NCBI RefSeq assembly: GCF_015831345.1 | Contig: NZ_JADWYS010000001.1 | Location: 3,500,618-3,564,617, forward strand | Reading direction: 5' to 3' | Length of the DNA stretch: 64,000 nucleotides | Source: Caenimonas aquaedulcis | GTDB taxonomy: Bacteria; Pseudomonadota; Gammaproteobacteria; Burkholderiales; Burkholderiaceae_C | In this document: one piece after another, positions 23,802 to 34,530 of the stretch | How positions within the stretch are numbered: position 1 is the first letter of the stretch | How the letters are laid out: each line of letters begins with the position of its first letter | The notes under the pieces: model-generated | Seen by the model: only the letters and a program-made list of their open reading frames with translations | Told to the model about the DNA's origin: nothing | The model's database searches: none | Position numbers and translations under genes: made by a program

Positions 23802-25121
23802 ATGGAATTTCGCGCCGAACCCTTGCGACTGTCCACCGCGGAGGCGGGCTTCGACGCCGCGTTCCGGGCCCGGCTGCAGTGGTCCGCCGACACGGATGCC
23901 GAAGTCGAAGTCCGCGTGTCGGAAATCATCGCCGACGTGCGCGAGCGGGGGGACGCTGCTGTCCTCGATTACACGAACCGTTTCGACGCCCTCGGGGCCA
24001 CATCGGTTGCCGCATTGGAGTTGCAGCAGGCCGAAATGAAGGCTGCCTACGAAGGCCTGCCTCCCAAGCAGCGCGAGGCCCTGACGTCCGCCGCGATCCG
24101 CGTTCGCGCATACCACGAAGCCCAGAAGAAGGCCTGCGGCGAGAGCTGGAGTTACCGCGACTCCGACGGAACGCTTCTCGGCCAGAAGGTGACGCCGCTC
24201 GATCGCGTGGGCATCTACGTGCCGGGCGGCAAGGCGGCTTATCCCTCGTCGGTGCTGATGAATGCGATCCCGGCCCACGTGGCGGGTGTGGGCGAGATCA
24301 TCATGGTCGTGCCCACGCCGCGGGGCGAAAAAAATGCATTGGTCCTCGCTGCGGCCTACATCGCCGGCGTGTCCCGCGCGTTCACCGTCGGTGGTGCACA
24401 GGCTGTCGCGGCATTGGCCCACGGGACGCAGACCATTCCCCGCGTCGACAAGATCACCGGCCCGGGCAATGCATATGTCGCGAGCGCGAAGCGCCGCGTG
24501 TTCGGCCAGGTCGGCATCGACATGATCGCGGGCCCGAGCGAAATCCTCGTGCTCGCCGACGGCACCACGCCTGCCGACTGGGTCGCGATGGACCTCTTCA
24601 GCCAGGCGGAGCACGACGAGCTCGCGCAAAGCATCCTGCTGTGCCCGGACATGGATTACATCGCGAAGGTCCAGGCGGAGATCGACCGGCTGCTGCCCGC
24701 GATGCCGCGCGCGGAGATCATTGCCAAGTCACTGAACGGCCGCGGCGCGCTCATCCACACGCGCAGCATGGAGGAGGCCTGCGAGATCAGCAACCGCATC
24801 GCGCCGGAACACCTGGAGATCGCCAGCCGCGATCCGCATCGGTGGGAGCCCCTGCTGCGCCACGCGGGCGCGATCTTCCTGGGCGAATTCACCAGCGAAT
24901 CGCTGGGCGACTATTGCGCCGGGCCGAACCACGTGCTGCCCACCAGCGGCACGTCGCGCTTTTCCAGCCCGCTGGGCGTTTACGATTTCCAGAAGCGCAG
25001 CAGCCTGATCGAGGTGAGCGAGGCGGGCGCGCGCACGCTCGGAGCGATCGCCGCCGAACTCGCGTATGGCGAAGGATTGCAGGCGCACGCGCGCGCCGCC
25101 GAAATGAGGATCAGGCCATGA
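23802..25121 (+). CDS. hisD: Histidinol dehydrogenase
   Basis: HisD oxidises histidinol to histidine in two NAD-dependent steps, using zinc. The 439-residue protein has [19 protein letters not shown], the nucleotide and substrate region [14 protein letters not shown], the zinc-binding Q and H in SQAEHDE, and [20 protein letters not shown]. The ATG at 23802 is one base beyond the hisG stop. The stop overlaps the start of hisC. Confidence 0.97.
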   Translation: MEFRAEPLRLSTAEAGFDAAFRARLQWSADTDAEVEVRVSEIIADVRERGDAAVLDYTNRFDALGATSVAALELQQAEMKAAYEGLPPKQREALTSAAIRVRAYHEAQKKACGESWSYRDSDGTLLGQKVTPLDRVGIYVPGGKAAYPSSVLMNAIPAHVAGVGEIIMVVPTPRGEKNALVLAAAYIAGVSRAFTVGGAQAVAALAHGTQTIPRVDKITGPGNAYVASAKRRVFGQVGIDMIAGPSEILVLADGTTPADWVAMDLFSQAEHDELAQSILLCPDMDYIAKVQAEIDRLLPAMPRAEIIAKSLNGRGALIHTRSMEEACEISNRIAPEHLEIASRDPHRWEPLLRHAGAIFLGEFTSESLGDYCAGPNHVLPTSGTSRFSSPLGVYDFQKRSSLIEVSEAGARTLGAIAAELAYGEGLQAHARAAEMRIRP

Positions 25122-26197
25122 GCTCCCGCGACCCGATGCCACTTGCAGGTGTGTTCCGCGAGGACGTGCAGTCGATGCATGCCTACGCAATCCAGCCTTC
25201 CGCCGGCCTGATCAAGCTCGACGCGATGGAGAATCCGCACCGCTTGCCGGCGTCGCTGCAGGCACAACTCGGCGCGCGCCTGGGCGCGCTCGCGCTCAAC
25301 CGCTATCCGGCCGATGGCATCAACGACCTTCGCGCAGCGCTCGCGAAGCATGCGCGCATGCCGGAAGGCTTCGACATCGTGCTGGGCAACGGGTCGGATG
25401 AGTTGATCTCGCTCATCGCCATGGCCTGCGACGTGCCGGGCGCGTGCATCCTCGCGCCGTTGCCTGGATTCGTCATGTACGGCATGAGTGCGCAGCTCCA
25501 GGGGCTGAAGTTCGTCGGCGTGCCGCTCACGGCGGATTTCGAACTCGACGAAGCGGCGATGCTGGGCGCCATCGCCGCGCACCGGCCGACGATCATCTAC
25601 ATCGCCTACCCGAACAACCCGACCGCCAACCTGTGGGACGACGCGGTGATCGAGAAGATCGTCGAGGCCGCTCCCGGGCTGGTGGTGATCGACGAGGCTT
25701 ACCAGCCGTTCGCGAGCCGCAGCTACATCGACCGCGTCGCTAAGCACGGCCATGTGCTGCTGATGCGCACGATGAGCAAGTTCGGGCTGGCGGGCGTGCG
25801 CATCGGCTACCTGATCGGACCGAAGGCGGTGGTCGAGCAGGTCGACAAGGTGCGGCCCCCCTACAACATCAGCGTGCTGAACGCGGAAGCCGCCCTGTTC
25901 GCGCTCGAGCACGCCGACGTGTTCGACGCGCAGGCCAGGGAACTGCGCGAGCAGCGCGAAGTGCTGCAGCGCGCGCTGCGTGCCATGCCCGGCGTGAAGG
26001 CGTGGCCCAGCGATGCCAACATGATCCTCGTGCGGGTGCCCGATGCGCAAAAGGCGTTCGACGGCATGAAATCCCGTGGCGTCCTCGTCAAGAACGTTTC
26101 TAAAATGCACCCATTGCTGGCCAACTGCCTGCGCCTGACCGTCGGGACCGCCGACGAGAACACGCGGATGCTGTCGGCCCTCGAAGCCTCCCTATGA
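25118..26197 (+). CDS. hisC: Histidinol-phosphate aminotransferase
   Basis: HisC is a PLP-dependent class I/II aminotransferase that converts imidazole acetol-phosphate to histidinol phosphate. The 359-residue protein has GNGSDELI for cofactor phosphate binding, [20 protein letters not shown], and the PLP lysine in [14 protein letters not shown]. It overlaps hisD and hisB by ATGA at both ends, showing tight coupling in the operon. Confidence 0.95.
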   Translation: MSSRDPMPLAGVFREDVQSMHAYAIQPSAGLIKLDAMENPHRLPASLQAQLGARLGALALNRYPADGINDLRAALAKHARMPEGFDIVLGNGSDELISLIAMACDVPGACILAPLPGFVMYGMSAQLQGLKFVGVPLTADFELDEAAMLGAIAAHRPTIIYIAYPNNPTANLWDDAVIEKIVEAAPGLVVIDEAYQPFASRSYIDRVAKHGHVLLMRTMSKFGLAGVRIGYLIGPKAVVEQVDKVRPPYNISVLNAEAALFALEHADVFDAQARELREQREVLQRALRAMPGVKAWPSDANMILVRVPDAQKAFDGMKSRGVLVKNVSKMHPLLANCLRLTVGTADENTRMLSALEASL

Positions 26198-26790
26198 CCC
26201 ATTCCCGCACGGCCGAAGTCGCCCGCAATACCGCCGAGACGAAGATCACGGTCCGCGTCAACCTGGACGGCAGCGGCCAGGCCAAGCTCGCCACCGGCAT
26301 CGGCTTCTTCGACCACATGCTCGACCAGATCGCCCGCCATGGCCTCATCGACCTGGACATCCAGGCCCTTGGCGATCTGCACATCGACGGCCACCACACG
26401 GTGGAGGACGTCGGCATCACCTTCGGGCAGGCGGTGCACCAGGCCATCGGCGACAAGAAGGGGATCCGGCGCTACGGCCATGCCTACGTGCCGCTGGACG
26501 AAGCGCTGTCGCGCGTGGTCATCGATTTTTCCGGACGCCCGGGCCTGGTGATGAACGTGCCGTTCAAGAGCGGGATGATCGGCACCTTCGACAGCCAGCT
26601 GGCGCACGAGTTTTTCCAGGGTTTCTGCAACCACGCCTTCGTGACGCTGCACATCGACAACCTGCGCGGCGAGAACGCGCACCACCAGTGCGAGACGGTG
26701 TTCAAGGCTTTCGCCCGTGCCCTGCGCGCCGCGGTGGAACTCGATCCGCGGGCGGCCGGCGTCGTTCCTTCGACCAAGGGTTCGCTCTGA
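26194..26790 (+). CDS. hisB: Imidazoleglycerol-phosphate dehydratase
   Basis: HisB dehydrates imidazoleglycerol phosphate. The 198-residue protein is the single-domain form, without the histidinol phosphatase domain fused in enterobacteria. The manganese-binding motifs HHTVEDVGI and [10 protein letters not shown] are both present, as is [14 protein letters not shown] separate histidinol phosphatase must be encoded elsewhere, since none is in this operon. Confidence 0.96.
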   Translation: MTHSRTAEVARNTAETKITVRVNLDGSGQAKLATGIGFFDHMLDQIARHGLIDLDIQALGDLHIDGHHTVEDVGITFGQAVHQAIGDKKGIRRYGHAYVPLDEALSRVVIDFSGRPGLVMNVPFKSGMIGTFDSQLAHEFFQGFCNHAFVTLHIDNLRGENAHHQCETVFKAFARALRAAVELDPRAAGVVPSTKGSL

Positions 26791-26809
26791 CCGCTGGCGC
26801 GACATCGCG

Positions 26810-27454
26810 ATGAGAACCGTTGCCGTCGTCGACTATGGAATGGGCAACCTGCGCTCCGTGGCGCAGGCGGTGATGCACGTGGCGCGCGGCAGCGGGATCG
26901 ATGTGGTCGTGACCTCCCGTCCGGAGGAGGTGCGCGCCGCCGAGCGGGTCGTGCTGCCCGGGCAGGGCGCCATGCCCGACTGCATGCGGGAGCTGCGCGA
27001 TTCCGGCCTGCAGGAATCGGTGCTGGAAGCGGCTGCGGGCAAACCCTTGTTCGGCGTCTGCGTGGGCATGCAGATGCTGCTCGATCGCAGCGACGAAGGA
27101 CCGACGGACGGGCTCGGCCTGATCCACGGCGAGGTCGTCCGCTTCCAGCTGGAGGGCCGGCTGCAGCCCGATGGCAGCCGTTTCAAGGTACCCCAGATGG
27201 GCTGGAACCAGGTGTTCCAGTCGCAGCCGCACCCGCTCTGGCGGGGCGTGGCGGACGGCAGCCACTTCTATTTCGTGCACAGTTTTTACGCGCGGCCGTC
27301 AGATGCGCGCCACAGCGTGGGCGAGGCGGACTACGGCTCACGCTTTACCGCCGCCGTTGCACGCGATAATATTTTTGCGACGCAGTTCCACCCCGAGAAA
27401 AGTTCAGACCAAGGCCTGGCCCTTTACCGCAACTTCCTGCAATGGACACCCTGA
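26810..27454 (+). CDS. hisH: Imidazole glycerol phosphate synthase, glutaminase subunit
   Basis: HisH releases ammonia from glutamine and channels it to HisF. The 214-residue protein is a class I amidotransferase with the nucleophile in [13 protein letters not shown] and the His-Glu pair in [12 protein letters not shown] (QFHPEKS). The N-terminal [16 protein letters not shown] is typical. The start at 26810 is set by this motif; a longer in-frame reading into hisB is unlikely. Confidence 0.96.
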   Translation: MRTVAVVDYGMGNLRSVAQAVMHVARGSGIDVVVTSRPEEVRAAERVVLPGQGAMPDCMRELRDSGLQESVLEAAAGKPLFGVCVGMQMLLDRSDEGPTDGLGLIHGEVVRFQLEGRLQPDGSRFKVPQMGWNQVFQSQPHPLWRGVADGSHFYFVHSFYARPSDARHSVGEADYGSRFTAAVARDNIFATQFHPEKSSDQGLALYRNFLQWTP

Positions 27455-27496
27455 CCGGGGCCTGGCCACCCCGGGGCCGCACCTTCCTTTGCCCCT

Positions 27497-28237
27497 ATGC
27501 TTCTCATTCCCGCCATTGACCTGAAAGACGGCCACTGCGTACGCCTCAAGCAAGGCGACATGGACCAGTCCACCACCTTCAGCGAGGACCCTGCCGCCAT
27601 GGCGAAGTCCTGGCTCGACAAGGGCGCGCGACGGCTGCACCTGGTCGACCTGAACGGCGCTTTCGCAGGCAAACCGCAGAATTTCACGGCCATCCGGTCC
27701 ATCCTCAAGGCGGTCGGCAATGACATCCCGGTGCAACTGGGCGGCGGCATCCGGGACCTGGACACGATCGAAAAGTACATCGATGGCGGGTTGCGCTACG
27801 TCATCATCGGCACGGCAGCCGTCAAGAACCCGGGCTTCCTGAAGGACGCATGCACCGCGTTCGGCGGCCACATCATCGTCGGCCTCGACGCCAAGGACGG
27901 CAAGGTGGCCACCGACGGCTGGAGCAAGCTGACCGGCCATGAAGTCATCGACCTCGCGCGCAAGTTCGAGGACTGGGGCGTCGAATCGATCGTCTATACC
28001 GACATCGGCCGCGACGGCATGCTCACCGGCATCAACATCGACGCCACCGTCAAGCTTGCGCAGGCGCTGCACATCCCGGTGATCGCTTCGGGCGGCCTGT
28101 CCAACATGGCCGACATCGAAAAGCTCTGTGAAGTGGAAGCCGAGGGCATCGAGGGCGTGATCTGCGGGCGTGCCGTGTATTCCGGCGACCTCGATTTCGT
28201 GGCGGCACAGGCCAAAGCCGACGAACTCGGCGCCTGA
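27497..28237 (+). CDS. hisA: ProFAR isomerase
   Basis: HisA isomerises the aminoaldose ProFAR to the ketose PRFAR by an Amadori rearrangement. The 246-residue TIM barrel begins [20 protein letters not shown], with the catalytic Asp at residue 8. The second acid is in [12 protein letters not shown], and phosphate-binding loops occur at LGGGIRD and ASGGLSN. A 42-base gap separates it from hisH. Confidence 0.96.
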   Translation: MLLIPAIDLKDGHCVRLKQGDMDQSTTFSEDPAAMAKSWLDKGARRLHLVDLNGAFAGKPQNFTAIRSILKAVGNDIPVQLGGGIRDLDTIEKYIDGGLRYVIIGTAAVKNPGFLKDACTAFGGHIIVGLDAKDGKVATDGWSKLTGHEVIDLARKFEDWGVESIVYTDIGRDGMLTGINIDATVKLAQALHIPVIASGGLSNMADIEKLCEVEAEGIEGVICGRAVYSGDLDFVAAQAKADELGA

Positions 28238-28247
28238 GCGGCTCCCC

Positions 28248-29027
28248 GTGCTCGCCAAACGCATCATTCCCTGCCTGGACGTCACGGGCGGCCGCGTCGT
28301 CAAGGGCGTGAACTTCGTCGAGTTGCGAGACGCCGGGGACCCGGTGGAGATCGCCGCGCGCTACAACGAGCAGGGCGCCGACGAACTCACTTTCCTGGAC
28401 ATCACGGCGACCAGCGACGCCCGTGACCTGATCCTGCCCATCATCGAGGCGGTTGCATCCCAGGTGTTCATCCCCCTCACGGTGGGCGGCGGCGTGCGCA
28501 CGGTGGAAGACGTGCGGCGGCTGCTCAATGCGGGCGCGGACAAGACCAGTTTCAATTCCGCGGCGATCGCCAATCCCGACGTGATCACCGCCGCGTCGGC
28601 GAAGTACGGCGCGCAGTGCATCGTCGTCGCGATCGACGCCAAGCGGCGCGGCGGCGAGGATGCCGCGGCCCGGGGGCCGGGCTGGGACGTCTACAGCCAT
28701 GGCGGACGAAAGAACACGGGCCTCGACGCTGTCCAGTGGGCGGTGGAGATGACCCGGCGCGGGGCGGGTGAGATCTTGCTCACCAGCATGGACCGCGACG
28801 GGACGAAATCCGGTTTCGACCTGGAGCTCACCCGCGCCGTCAGCGACGCGGTGTCCGTGCCCGTGATTGCTTCCGGCGGCGTCGGCACCCTGGACCACCT
28901 GGCCGACGGCATCCAGAAGGGCGGGGCGGATGCCGTGCTCGCCGCGAGCATCTTCCACTACGGCGAATTCACCGTGGGACAGGCCAAGGCCCGGATGTCG
29001 GAACGCGGAATTCCCGTCCGGCTTTGA
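28248..29027 (+). CDS. hisF: Imidazole glycerol phosphate synthase, cyclase subunit
   Basis: HisF closes the imidazole ring using ammonia from HisH and releases AICAR. The 259-residue TIM barrel starts at a GTG and opens [19 protein letters not shown], with the catalytic Asp of the CLDV motif. The second catalytic Asp lies in VVAIDAKR, and phosphate loops are LTVGGGVRT and ASGGVGT. The GTG is the only start that keeps the family N-terminus. Confidence 0.96.
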   Translation: MLAKRIIPCLDVTGGRVVKGVNFVELRDAGDPVEIAARYNEQGADELTFLDITATSDARDLILPIIEAVASQVFIPLTVGGGVRTVEDVRRLLNAGADKTSFNSAAIANPDVITAASAKYGAQCIVVAIDAKRRGGEDAAARGPGWDVYSHGGRKNTGLDAVQWAVEMTRRGAGEILLTSMDRDGTKSGFDLELTRAVSDAVSVPVIASGGVGTLDHLADGIQKGGADAVLAASIFHYGEFTVGQAKARMSERGIPVRL

Positions 29028-29059
29028 TCCGCCGGCGGCGGATGCCGGACAATACCGCC

Positions 29060-29449
29060 ATGAACTGGCTCGACCAAGTCGCCTGGGACCCGCAGGGCCT
29101 CATCCCCGTCATCGCGCAGGAAGTCGGCAGCAACGACGTCCTGATGTTTGCCTGGATGAATCGTGAAGCATTGCAGAAGACGGCCGAACTCGGCCGCGCG
29201 GTGTATTTCAGCCGCTCGCGGGGCAGGCTGTGGCACAAGGGCGAGGAATCGGGCCACGTGCAGCAGGTCCACGAAATCCGCATGGATTGCGACAACGACG
29301 TCCTGCTGCTGAAAGTGACCCAGCTTGGGCATCATCCCTCGATCGCCTGCCACACCGGCCGCCACAGCTGCTTCTTCCAGCTCTGGAAGGACGGTGCCTG
29401 GCAATCGGTCGAGCCGGTCTTGAAAGACCCGGCGTCCATCTATAAATAA
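29060..29449 (+). CDS. hisI: Phosphoribosyl-AMP cyclohydrolase
   Basis: HisI opens the adenine ring of PR-AMP. From the ATG at 29060 the protein has 129 residues; another ATG at 29042 adds six residues and cannot be excluded. Zinc and magnesium motifs are in [13 protein letters not shown] and [10 protein letters not shown]. In this genome hisI and hisE are separate genes, not a fused hisIE. Confidence 0.94.
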   Translation: MNWLDQVAWDPQGLIPVIAQEVGSNDVLMFAWMNREALQKTAELGRAVYFSRSRGRLWHKGEESGHVQQVHEIRMDCDNDVLLLKVTQLGHHPSIACHTGRHSCFFQLWKDGAWQSVEPVLKDPASIYK

Positions 29450-29456
29450 GGGCCGA

Positions 29457-29819
29457 ATGACTTCCAATGACTCCCTGGCACGCCTGGCCGCCGTGATCGA
29501 AAGCCGCAAGGCGTCCAATGGCGGCAGCGCCGACACGAGTTACGTGGCGCGCCTGCTCGAGCGCGGTCCCGACGCCTTCCTCAAGAAGATCGGCGAGGAG
29601 GCCTGCGAAGTCGTGATGGCCGCCAAGGATGCCGACCATGGCGGGGACCCGAAGAAAATCGTGGCCGAGATGGCCGACCTGTGGTTCCACAGCATGATTG
29701 CCTTGGCACACTACGGCCTGCAGCCGGGCGACGTGATCGACGAACTCGAGCGCCGCGCCGGAACCAGCGGCATCGAGGAAAAGGCATTGCGCAAGGCGCA
29801 GCAGCGCGACAGCGAATGA
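29457..29819 (+). CDS. hisE: Phosphoribosyl-ATP pyrophosphatase
   Basis: HisE removes pyrophosphate from PR-ATP, the second step of histidine synthesis. The 120-residue helical protein has the MazG-like metal-binding pattern: [15 protein letters not shown] followed by [13 protein letters not shown]. It begins seven bases after hisI and is the last his gene of the operon. Confidence 0.95.
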   Translation: MTSNDSLARLAAVIESRKASNGGSADTSYVARLLERGPDAFLKKIGEEACEVVMAAKDADHGGDPKKIVAEMADLWFHSMIALAHYGLQPGDVIDELERRAGTSGIEEKALRKAQQRDSE

Positions 29820-29828
29820 AGGAGCACC

Positions 29829-30185
29829 ATGCCCGAGACTGACTACGCGGCTTTCGAGCCCAAGAGCGAAGGCGACCGCACGCTGATGCATATCCTGTAC
29901 GGGTTGCACACAGTGGCGTGGGCGAGCATGGGCACGCTGGCGGTGATCGCGCTCGTGCTGAACTACGTCAAGCGCTCGGACGAACACGACGCCGTCTACG
30001 CGAGCCACCATAGCTACATGATCGCCACCTTCTGGTGGACCGTGCTGTGGCTCGTGGTGACTTCGCCGCTGTGGCTTTTCTTCGTCCTGCCCGGCGTGGT
30101 CGCGTACACCATCATCGGCTTGTGGTACCTGTACCGCTGCCTGCGCGGCTGGCTGCGCTTTTCCAACAACCGCCCGCCTTACTGA
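29829..30185 (+). CDS. DUF4870-type membrane protein
   Basis: This 118-residue protein has about three membrane helices: MHILYGLHTVAWASMGTLAV, TFWWTVLWLVVTSPLWLFFV and VVAYTIIGLWYLYRCLRGW. It resembles small DUF4870-like membrane proteins, which I recall lying after hisE in Comamonadaceae. No function is known to me. It starts nine bases after hisE. Confidence 0.8.
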   Translation: MPETDYAAFEPKSEGDRTLMHILYGLHTVAWASMGTLAVIALVLNYVKRSDEHDAVYASHHSYMIATFWWTVLWLVVTSPLWLFFVLPGVVAYTIIGLWYLYRCLRGWLRFSNNRPPY

Positions 30186-30209
30186 GGCCGGCTCCCGGAT
30201 CCAGGCGCC

Positions 30210-30572
30210 ATGAGCGAACACGACCCCAACTGCATCTTCTGCAAGATCGTCGAAGGCAGGATTCCTTCCCGCAAAGTCCACGAGGACGAGGAAATCCTCG
30301 CGTTCCACGACATCCATCCCTGGGCGCCCGTGCACTTCCTGATGATCCCCAAGGCCCACATTCCGTCGCTGGCGCACGTGAAGCCCGGCGACGCCGGGCT
30401 GCTCGGCCGCATGCTCACGCTGGCGCCGCAGCTCGCCCTCAAGGAAGGCTGCCGACCCTATCCTGAGGGTGGGTATCGTGTGGTCTGCAACACCGGCGCG
30501 GATGGCGGCCAGGAAGTGCACCACCTGCACATCCACGTCTTCGGCGGGCCGCGTCCCTGGCTCAAAGGCTGA
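30210..30572 (+). CDS. HIT-family nucleotide hydrolase
   Basis: This 120-residue histidine-triad protein resembles HinT, which hydrolyses nucleoside phosphoramidates and acyl-adenylates. It opens with CIFCKIVEGRIPSRKVHEDE and has the triad HHLHIHVFGG (H-x-H-x-H) near the C-terminus. The N-terminal CxxC of CIFC is present. The gene lies between the DUF4870 gene and tatA. Confidence 0.93.
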   Translation: MSEHDPNCIFCKIVEGRIPSRKVHEDEEILAFHDIHPWAPVHFLMIPKAHIPSLAHVKPGDAGLLGRMLTLAPQLALKEGCRPYPEGGYRVVCNTGADGGQEVHHLHIHVFGGPRPWLKG

Positions 30573-30639
30573 GCCAGCGCGGGGACCGGGCGTCCCCCCA
30601 CCCGACTAGAATCGACCTCAAGTCTGTACAGGAGTAATC

Positions 30640-30879
30640 ATGGGTTCATTTTCCATTTGGCATTGGCTGATCGTCCTTCTGATCATCGTGCTGATCTTCG
30701 GCACCAAGAAACTCAAGAACATCGGCACCGACCTCGGTGGCGCGGTGAAGGGTTTCAAGGACGGCATCAAGGAAGGCTCCACCCCGGAGACTCCCGTGCC
30801 GCCGCAAAGCCAGGTGAGCGCGACGGCGCAGCCGGCCGACAAGACCACGATCGACGTGGAAGCGAAGAACAGGTCTTGA
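30640..30879 (+). CDS. tatA: Sec-independent translocase subunit TatA
   Basis: TatA oligomers form the passage for folded proteins in the twin-arginine pathway. The 79-residue protein has one N-terminal membrane helix ([15 protein letters not shown]) followed by the amphipathic helix with [20 protein letters not shown]. An AGGAG site lies just before the ATG, and a TAGAAT -10-like box is at 30607-30612. tatB and tatC follow. Confidence 0.95.
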   Translation: MGSFSIWHWLIVLLIIVLIFGTKKLKNIGTDLGGAVKGFKDGIKEGSTPETPVPPQSQVSATAQPADKTTIDVEAKNRS

Positions 30880-30919
30880 AGCGTTCCGAGCGCCGCCGGA
30901 CCCTGGCGGCCACTCCAGC

Positions 30920-31387
30920 ATGATCGATCTCGGCATTGAAAAGATGATGGTGATCGGCGCCGTGGCGCTGATCGTCATCGGCCCGGAAAAGCTGCCGCGC
31001 GTCGCGCGGACGGTGGGCACGCTGCTGGGCAAGGCGCAGCGCTACGTGTCGGACGTCAAGGCGGAAGTGAACCGGTCCATCGAGCTCGAGGAGCTCAAGA
31101 AGATGAAGGACACGGTGGAAACCGCGGCGCGCGACGTCGAGGGTTCCATCCGCTCCGGCGCGAACGAGTTCGACAAGCAGTGGGCCGAGGCGACCAGTAC
31201 GGCGTCCGAGGCGCACACGGCGCTCGCGGAGCCGCCGTCCTTCCCCGAATACAAGCACCCGCGCAAGAAGTGGCGCATCAAGCAGGGCGCGACGCCCACC
31301 TGGTACAAGGCGCGCAACGGCATCCGTACCAAGGCGCTGTCAGGCGCCGCGCGCGTGGCGCGCTATCGCCCGCAAAAATTCAACTGA
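30920..31387 (+). CDS. tatB: Sec-independent translocase subunit TatB
   Basis: TatB works with TatC to bind twin-arginine signal peptides. The 155-residue protein has an N-terminal membrane helix with the conserved Glu in [20 protein letters not shown], then [13 protein letters not shown] and a long charged helix. A basic tail ends the protein. Its stop overlaps the tatC start by one base (TGATG). Confidence 0.94.
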   Translation: MIDLGIEKMMVIGAVALIVIGPEKLPRVARTVGTLLGKAQRYVSDVKAEVNRSIELEELKKMKDTVETAARDVEGSIRSGANEFDKQWAEATSTASEAHTALAEPPSFPEYKHPRKKWRIKQGATPTWYKARNGIRTKALSGAARVARYRPQKFN

Positions 31388-32169
31388 TGTCAGATTCCAA
31401 ACCAGAAGACGAGCTCGCGGGCACCGAGCAGCCGTTCGTCGCCCACCTCGTCGAACTGCGCGACCGCCTCATCAAGGCGATGATCGCGGTCGGCATTGCG
31501 GGTGCCGTGCTGTTCCTTTATCCCGGGCCTGGTGCGCTGTACGACATCCTCGCGGCGCCGCTGGTGGCCAACCTGCCCAAGGGCGCGACGCTGATCGCGA
31601 CCTCGGTGATCTCCCCGTTCCTCGTGCCGCTCAAGATCCTGCTGATGTCGGCCTTCCTTATCGCCTTGCCGGTGGTGCTGTACCAGGTGTGGGCGTTCGT
31701 GGCGCCCGGGCTGTATTCGCACGAGAAGAAGCTCGTGTTGCCCCTAGTGTTCTCCAGCACGGTGCTCTTTTTCATCGGCGTGGGGTTCTGCTATTTCTTC
31801 GTCTTCGGGCAGGTGTTCCGCTTCATCCAGAGTTTCGCGCCCAAGAGCATCACGGCCGCGCCGGATATCGAGGCCTACCTAAGCTTCGTGCTCACCATGT
31901 TCCTGGCTTTCGGGCTCGCGTTCGAAGTGCCCATCGTGGTGATCGTGCTCGCGCGCATGGGCTTCGTCAGCATCGAGAAGCTCAAGGCGTTTCGCGCCTA
32001 TTTCATCGTCCTGGCGTTCGTGATCGCGGCGGTGATCACGCCGCCCGATGTGGTGTCGCAGCTGGCGCTGGCGGTGCCCATGTGCCTGCTGTACGAAGTG
32101 GGCATCTGGGCCGCGCAGATCTTCATCAAGCACACCAAGCCGCCGGAAGAAACTTCGGCCGCGTCCTAG
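31387..32169 (+). CDS. tatC: Sec-independent translocase subunit TatC
   Basis: TatC is the core receptor of the Tat translocase. The 260-residue protein has six predicted membrane helices, the opening HLVELRDRLIKA with the conserved Glu, and the periplasmic and cap region PVVLYQVWAFVAPGLYSHEK. A conserved TPPDVVSQL precedes the last helix. It ends 12 bases before the stop of the convergent protease gene. Confidence 0.96.
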   Translation: MSDSKPEDELAGTEQPFVAHLVELRDRLIKAMIAVGIAGAVLFLYPGPGALYDILAAPLVANLPKGATLIATSVISPFLVPLKILLMSAFLIALPVVLYQVWAFVAPGLYSHEKKLVLPLVFSSTVLFFIGVGFCYFFVFGQVFRFIQSFAPKSITAAPDIEAYLSFVLTMFLAFGLAFEVPIVVIVLARMGFVSIEKLKAFRAYFIVLAFVIAAVITPPDVVSQLALAVPMCLLYEVGIWAAQIFIKHTKPPEETSAAS

Positions 32170-32181
32170 CGGCGCGGGCTT

Positions 32182-33336
32182 TCAACGCTGCTGCGGGGCG
32201 CGCGCCGGCCGCGGCCGAAGCCCCGGCGTCACGTTCAGGTCCAGCGCGTCGTCGCGGCGCATCACGCGGAAACGCGATGCCTCCCCGGGCTTGAGCGCGG
32301 CCACGCCCGAGAGCAGTTCGGACACGTTCGCCACGTCCTTTCCCGCCACCGCCACGATCACATCGCCGGGGCGCACGCCGGCCTGCGCGGCGGGCCCGTT
32401 CTGCAGCACGCCGGTGATCAGCACGCCGCGCTTGGCCTTCACACCGAAGGTTTCCATCAGCTCGGGCGACAGGTCGGCCGGCTCGACGCCGATCCAGCCG
32501 CGGCGCACCACGCCGTCCTTCACGATGCCTTCCAGCACCAGCTTCGCCGTCGATACCGGAATGGCGAAGCCGATCCCCATGCTGCCGCCCGAGCGCGAGT
32601 AGATGGCCGTGTTGATGCCCATCAGCTGGCCGTTGGCGTCGACCAGCGCGCCACCCGAATTCCCCGGGTTGATGGCGGCATCGGTCTGGATGAAATTCTC
32701 GAAGGTGTTGATGCCCAGCTGGTTGCGGCCCAGCGCGCTCACGATGCCGCCCGTCACCGTCTGCCCCACGCCGAAGGGATTGCCGATCGCAAGCACCTGG
32801 TCGCCCACCTGGAGGGCATCCGAATTGCCGAGCGTGATCACCGGCAGCCGGTCGAGCGCCACCTTGAGGATGGCGAGGTCGGTGTCAGGGTCCGTGCCGA
32901 TCACTTTCGCGATGCTGCGCCGGCTGTCGTTGAGCACGACCTCGATCTCGTCCGCGCCCTCGACGACATGGTTGTTCGTGAGGATGTAGCCATCCGGGCT
33001 GATGATCACCCCGCTGCCGAGCCCGGCCTGCGGCGCGCTGCCCTGCTCGCCGAAGAAGAAGCGGAACCAGGGGTCGTTGGCCTGCGGATGGCGCTCGGGC
33101 GCCTTGCTGGTATTGATGCTGACGACGGCGGCCGAGGCCTTGATCGCCGCCTGGCGGAAGCTGCCCGGGGGCGCCGAACCCGCCGGCGGTGCGGGCGCTT
33201 CCAGGAGCGTCACGCCGTGCGCGGCGGTGAGTTGACCGCCGCGGCCGAGCCACTCGGGCTTGAGCGCGGCGACGACGAAATAGGCCGCGAGCAGAACGGT
33301 GACGGCCTGGGAGAAGAGCAGCCAGAAGCGACGCAT
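32182..33336 (-). CDS. Membrane-anchored HtrA/DegS-like serine protease
   Basis: This 384-residue S1C-family protease acts in the periplasm. An N-terminal membrane anchor (LLFSQAVTVLLAAYFVVAA) is followed by a trypsin-like domain with the triad His in ILTNNHVVEGAD, Asp in DPDTDLAILKV and Ser in NPGNSGGALV. A single PDZ domain (VLITGVLQNGPAAQAGVRPG) follows. One PDZ and a membrane anchor resemble DegS more than DegP, but whether it cleaves an anti-sigma factor cannot be read here. It is convergent with tatC, and its start faces pdxA across 141 bases. Confidence 0.92.
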   Translation of the reverse strand: MRRFWLLFSQAVTVLLAAYFVVAALKPEWLGRGGQLTAAHGVTLLEAPAPPAGSAPPGSFRQAAIKASAAVVSINTSKAPERHPQANDPWFRFFFGEQGSAPQAGLGSGVIISPDGYILTNNHVVEGADEIEVVLNDSRRSIAKVIGTDPDTDLAILKVALDRLPVITLGNSDALQVGDQVLAIGNPFGVGQTVTGGIVSALGRNQLGINTFENFIQTDAAINPGNSGGALVDANGQLMGINTAIYSRSGGSMGIGFAIPVSTAKLVLEGIVKDGVVRRGWIGVEPADLSPELMETFGVKAKRGVLITGVLQNGPAAQAGVRPGDVIVAVAGKDVANVSELLSGVAALKPGEASRFRVMRRDDALDLNVTPGLRPRPARAPQQR

Positions 33337-33477
33337 GGAAGGGGGCGGGTCGTGAGGGGGCAGTACGGGGGTCCAGTGTAGACGTCCCGCCTCGCGCGTG
33401 GCGCTGTTGGATGACAATCGCGGCATGCTTCCACCCCGCAACTCCCGCAGGCCTTCGAAGAGCCGCGGCGCCCCGGC

Positions 33478-34530
33478 ATGACGGTGACTCACGAGCGCAA
33501 GGCCATCGCCATCACCATGGGCGACCCGGCGGGCATCGGACCGGAGATCGTCGCCAAGGCGTTCCGGGATTCCCCGCAGGACACGCGGGATTGCTTCGTC
33601 GTGGGCGACGTGGGCACCATGCGCCGCGCGGTGGGCATGATTCGCACGGATGTCGACCTGCCGGTGGCCGTCCTCGCCTCGCCCGGGGAGGCACTCCAAG
33701 CGCCTCCCCGCTGCATCCCGGTGCTGGAAGCAGCGCATCTCGCGTCTGCCGTTCCTCTCGGCCGGGTGAGCGCGGTGGCCGGCCGGGCGGCGGCCGACAG
33801 CGTGGTGTGGGCGGCGCGCGCCGCGTTGCACGGGGAGATCGCGGCGATGGTCACCGCCCCCTTGCACAAGGAAGCATTGGCCGCCGCGGGCGTCACATTT
33901 CCAGGCCATACCGAGCTCCTGCAGGCCGAAGCGGCGGCAGCGCGCGGCGTGCAGACGAGGGACCTGCCCGTGCGCATGATGCTGGCTAACGACGAGTTGC
34001 GCACTGTGCTGGTGAGCATCCATGTGTCCCTGCGCGATGCCCTGGACGCCGTCACGCAGGCCAATGTCCTCCAGACCTTGCGGATCGCGCACGAGGCCCT
34101 GGGCCGCAGCCTCGGACGGGCGCCGCGCATCGGAGTCGCCGGCCTGAATCCGCATGCGGGGGAGGGCGGTCTCTTCGGACGCGAGGAGATCGACGCGATC
34201 GTTCCCGCGATCGCGGCCGCGCGGCGCGAAGGCATCGATGCGCTCGGGCCTTTCGCACCCGATACGGTGTTCATGCGCGCGCGGGCCGCGAACGGCCGGG
34301 CCGGTGAGTTCGACGTGGTCGTGGCGATGTATCACGACCAGGGCCTGATCCCCGTGAAGTACCTGGGCGTCGAAAAGGGCGTGAACGTGACGCTGGGGCT
34401 GCCGCTGGTGCGCACGAGCCCCGACCATGGAACGGCTTTCGACATCGCGGGGACCGGCCGCGCCGACGCGGCCAGCCTCGTCGAGGCGATCCGGGTCGCG
34501 CGCCGGATGAGCGGCGCGCCGGGAATCTAG
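33478..34530 (+). CDS. pdxA: 4-hydroxythreonine-4-phosphate dehydrogenase
   Basis: PdxA oxidises 4-phosphohydroxy-L-threonine in the DXP-dependent pathway to pyridoxal phosphate. The 350-residue protein opens [19 protein letters not shown]. Metal-binding histidines lie in [18 protein letters not shown] and [10 protein letters not shown], and [13 protein letters not shown] is present. It is not next to rsmA or surA as in many proteobacteria, so a PdxA2-type enzyme for related four-carbon acids remains possible. Its stop codon interlocks with that of mscL on the other strand. Confidence 0.87.
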   Translation: MTVTHERKAIAITMGDPAGIGPEIVAKAFRDSPQDTRDCFVVGDVGTMRRAVGMIRTDVDLPVAVLASPGEALQAPPRCIPVLEAAHLASAVPLGRVSAVAGRAAADSVVWAARAALHGEIAAMVTAPLHKEALAAAGVTFPGHTELLQAEAAAARGVQTRDLPVRMMLANDELRTVLVSIHVSLRDALDAVTQANVLQTLRIAHEALGRSLGRAPRIGVAGLNPHAGEGGLFGREEIDAIVPAIAAARREGIDALGPFAPDTVFMRARAANGRAGEFDVVVAMYHDQGLIPVKYLGVEKGVNVTLGLPLVRTSPDHGTAFDIAGTGRADAASLVEAIRVARRMSGAPGI

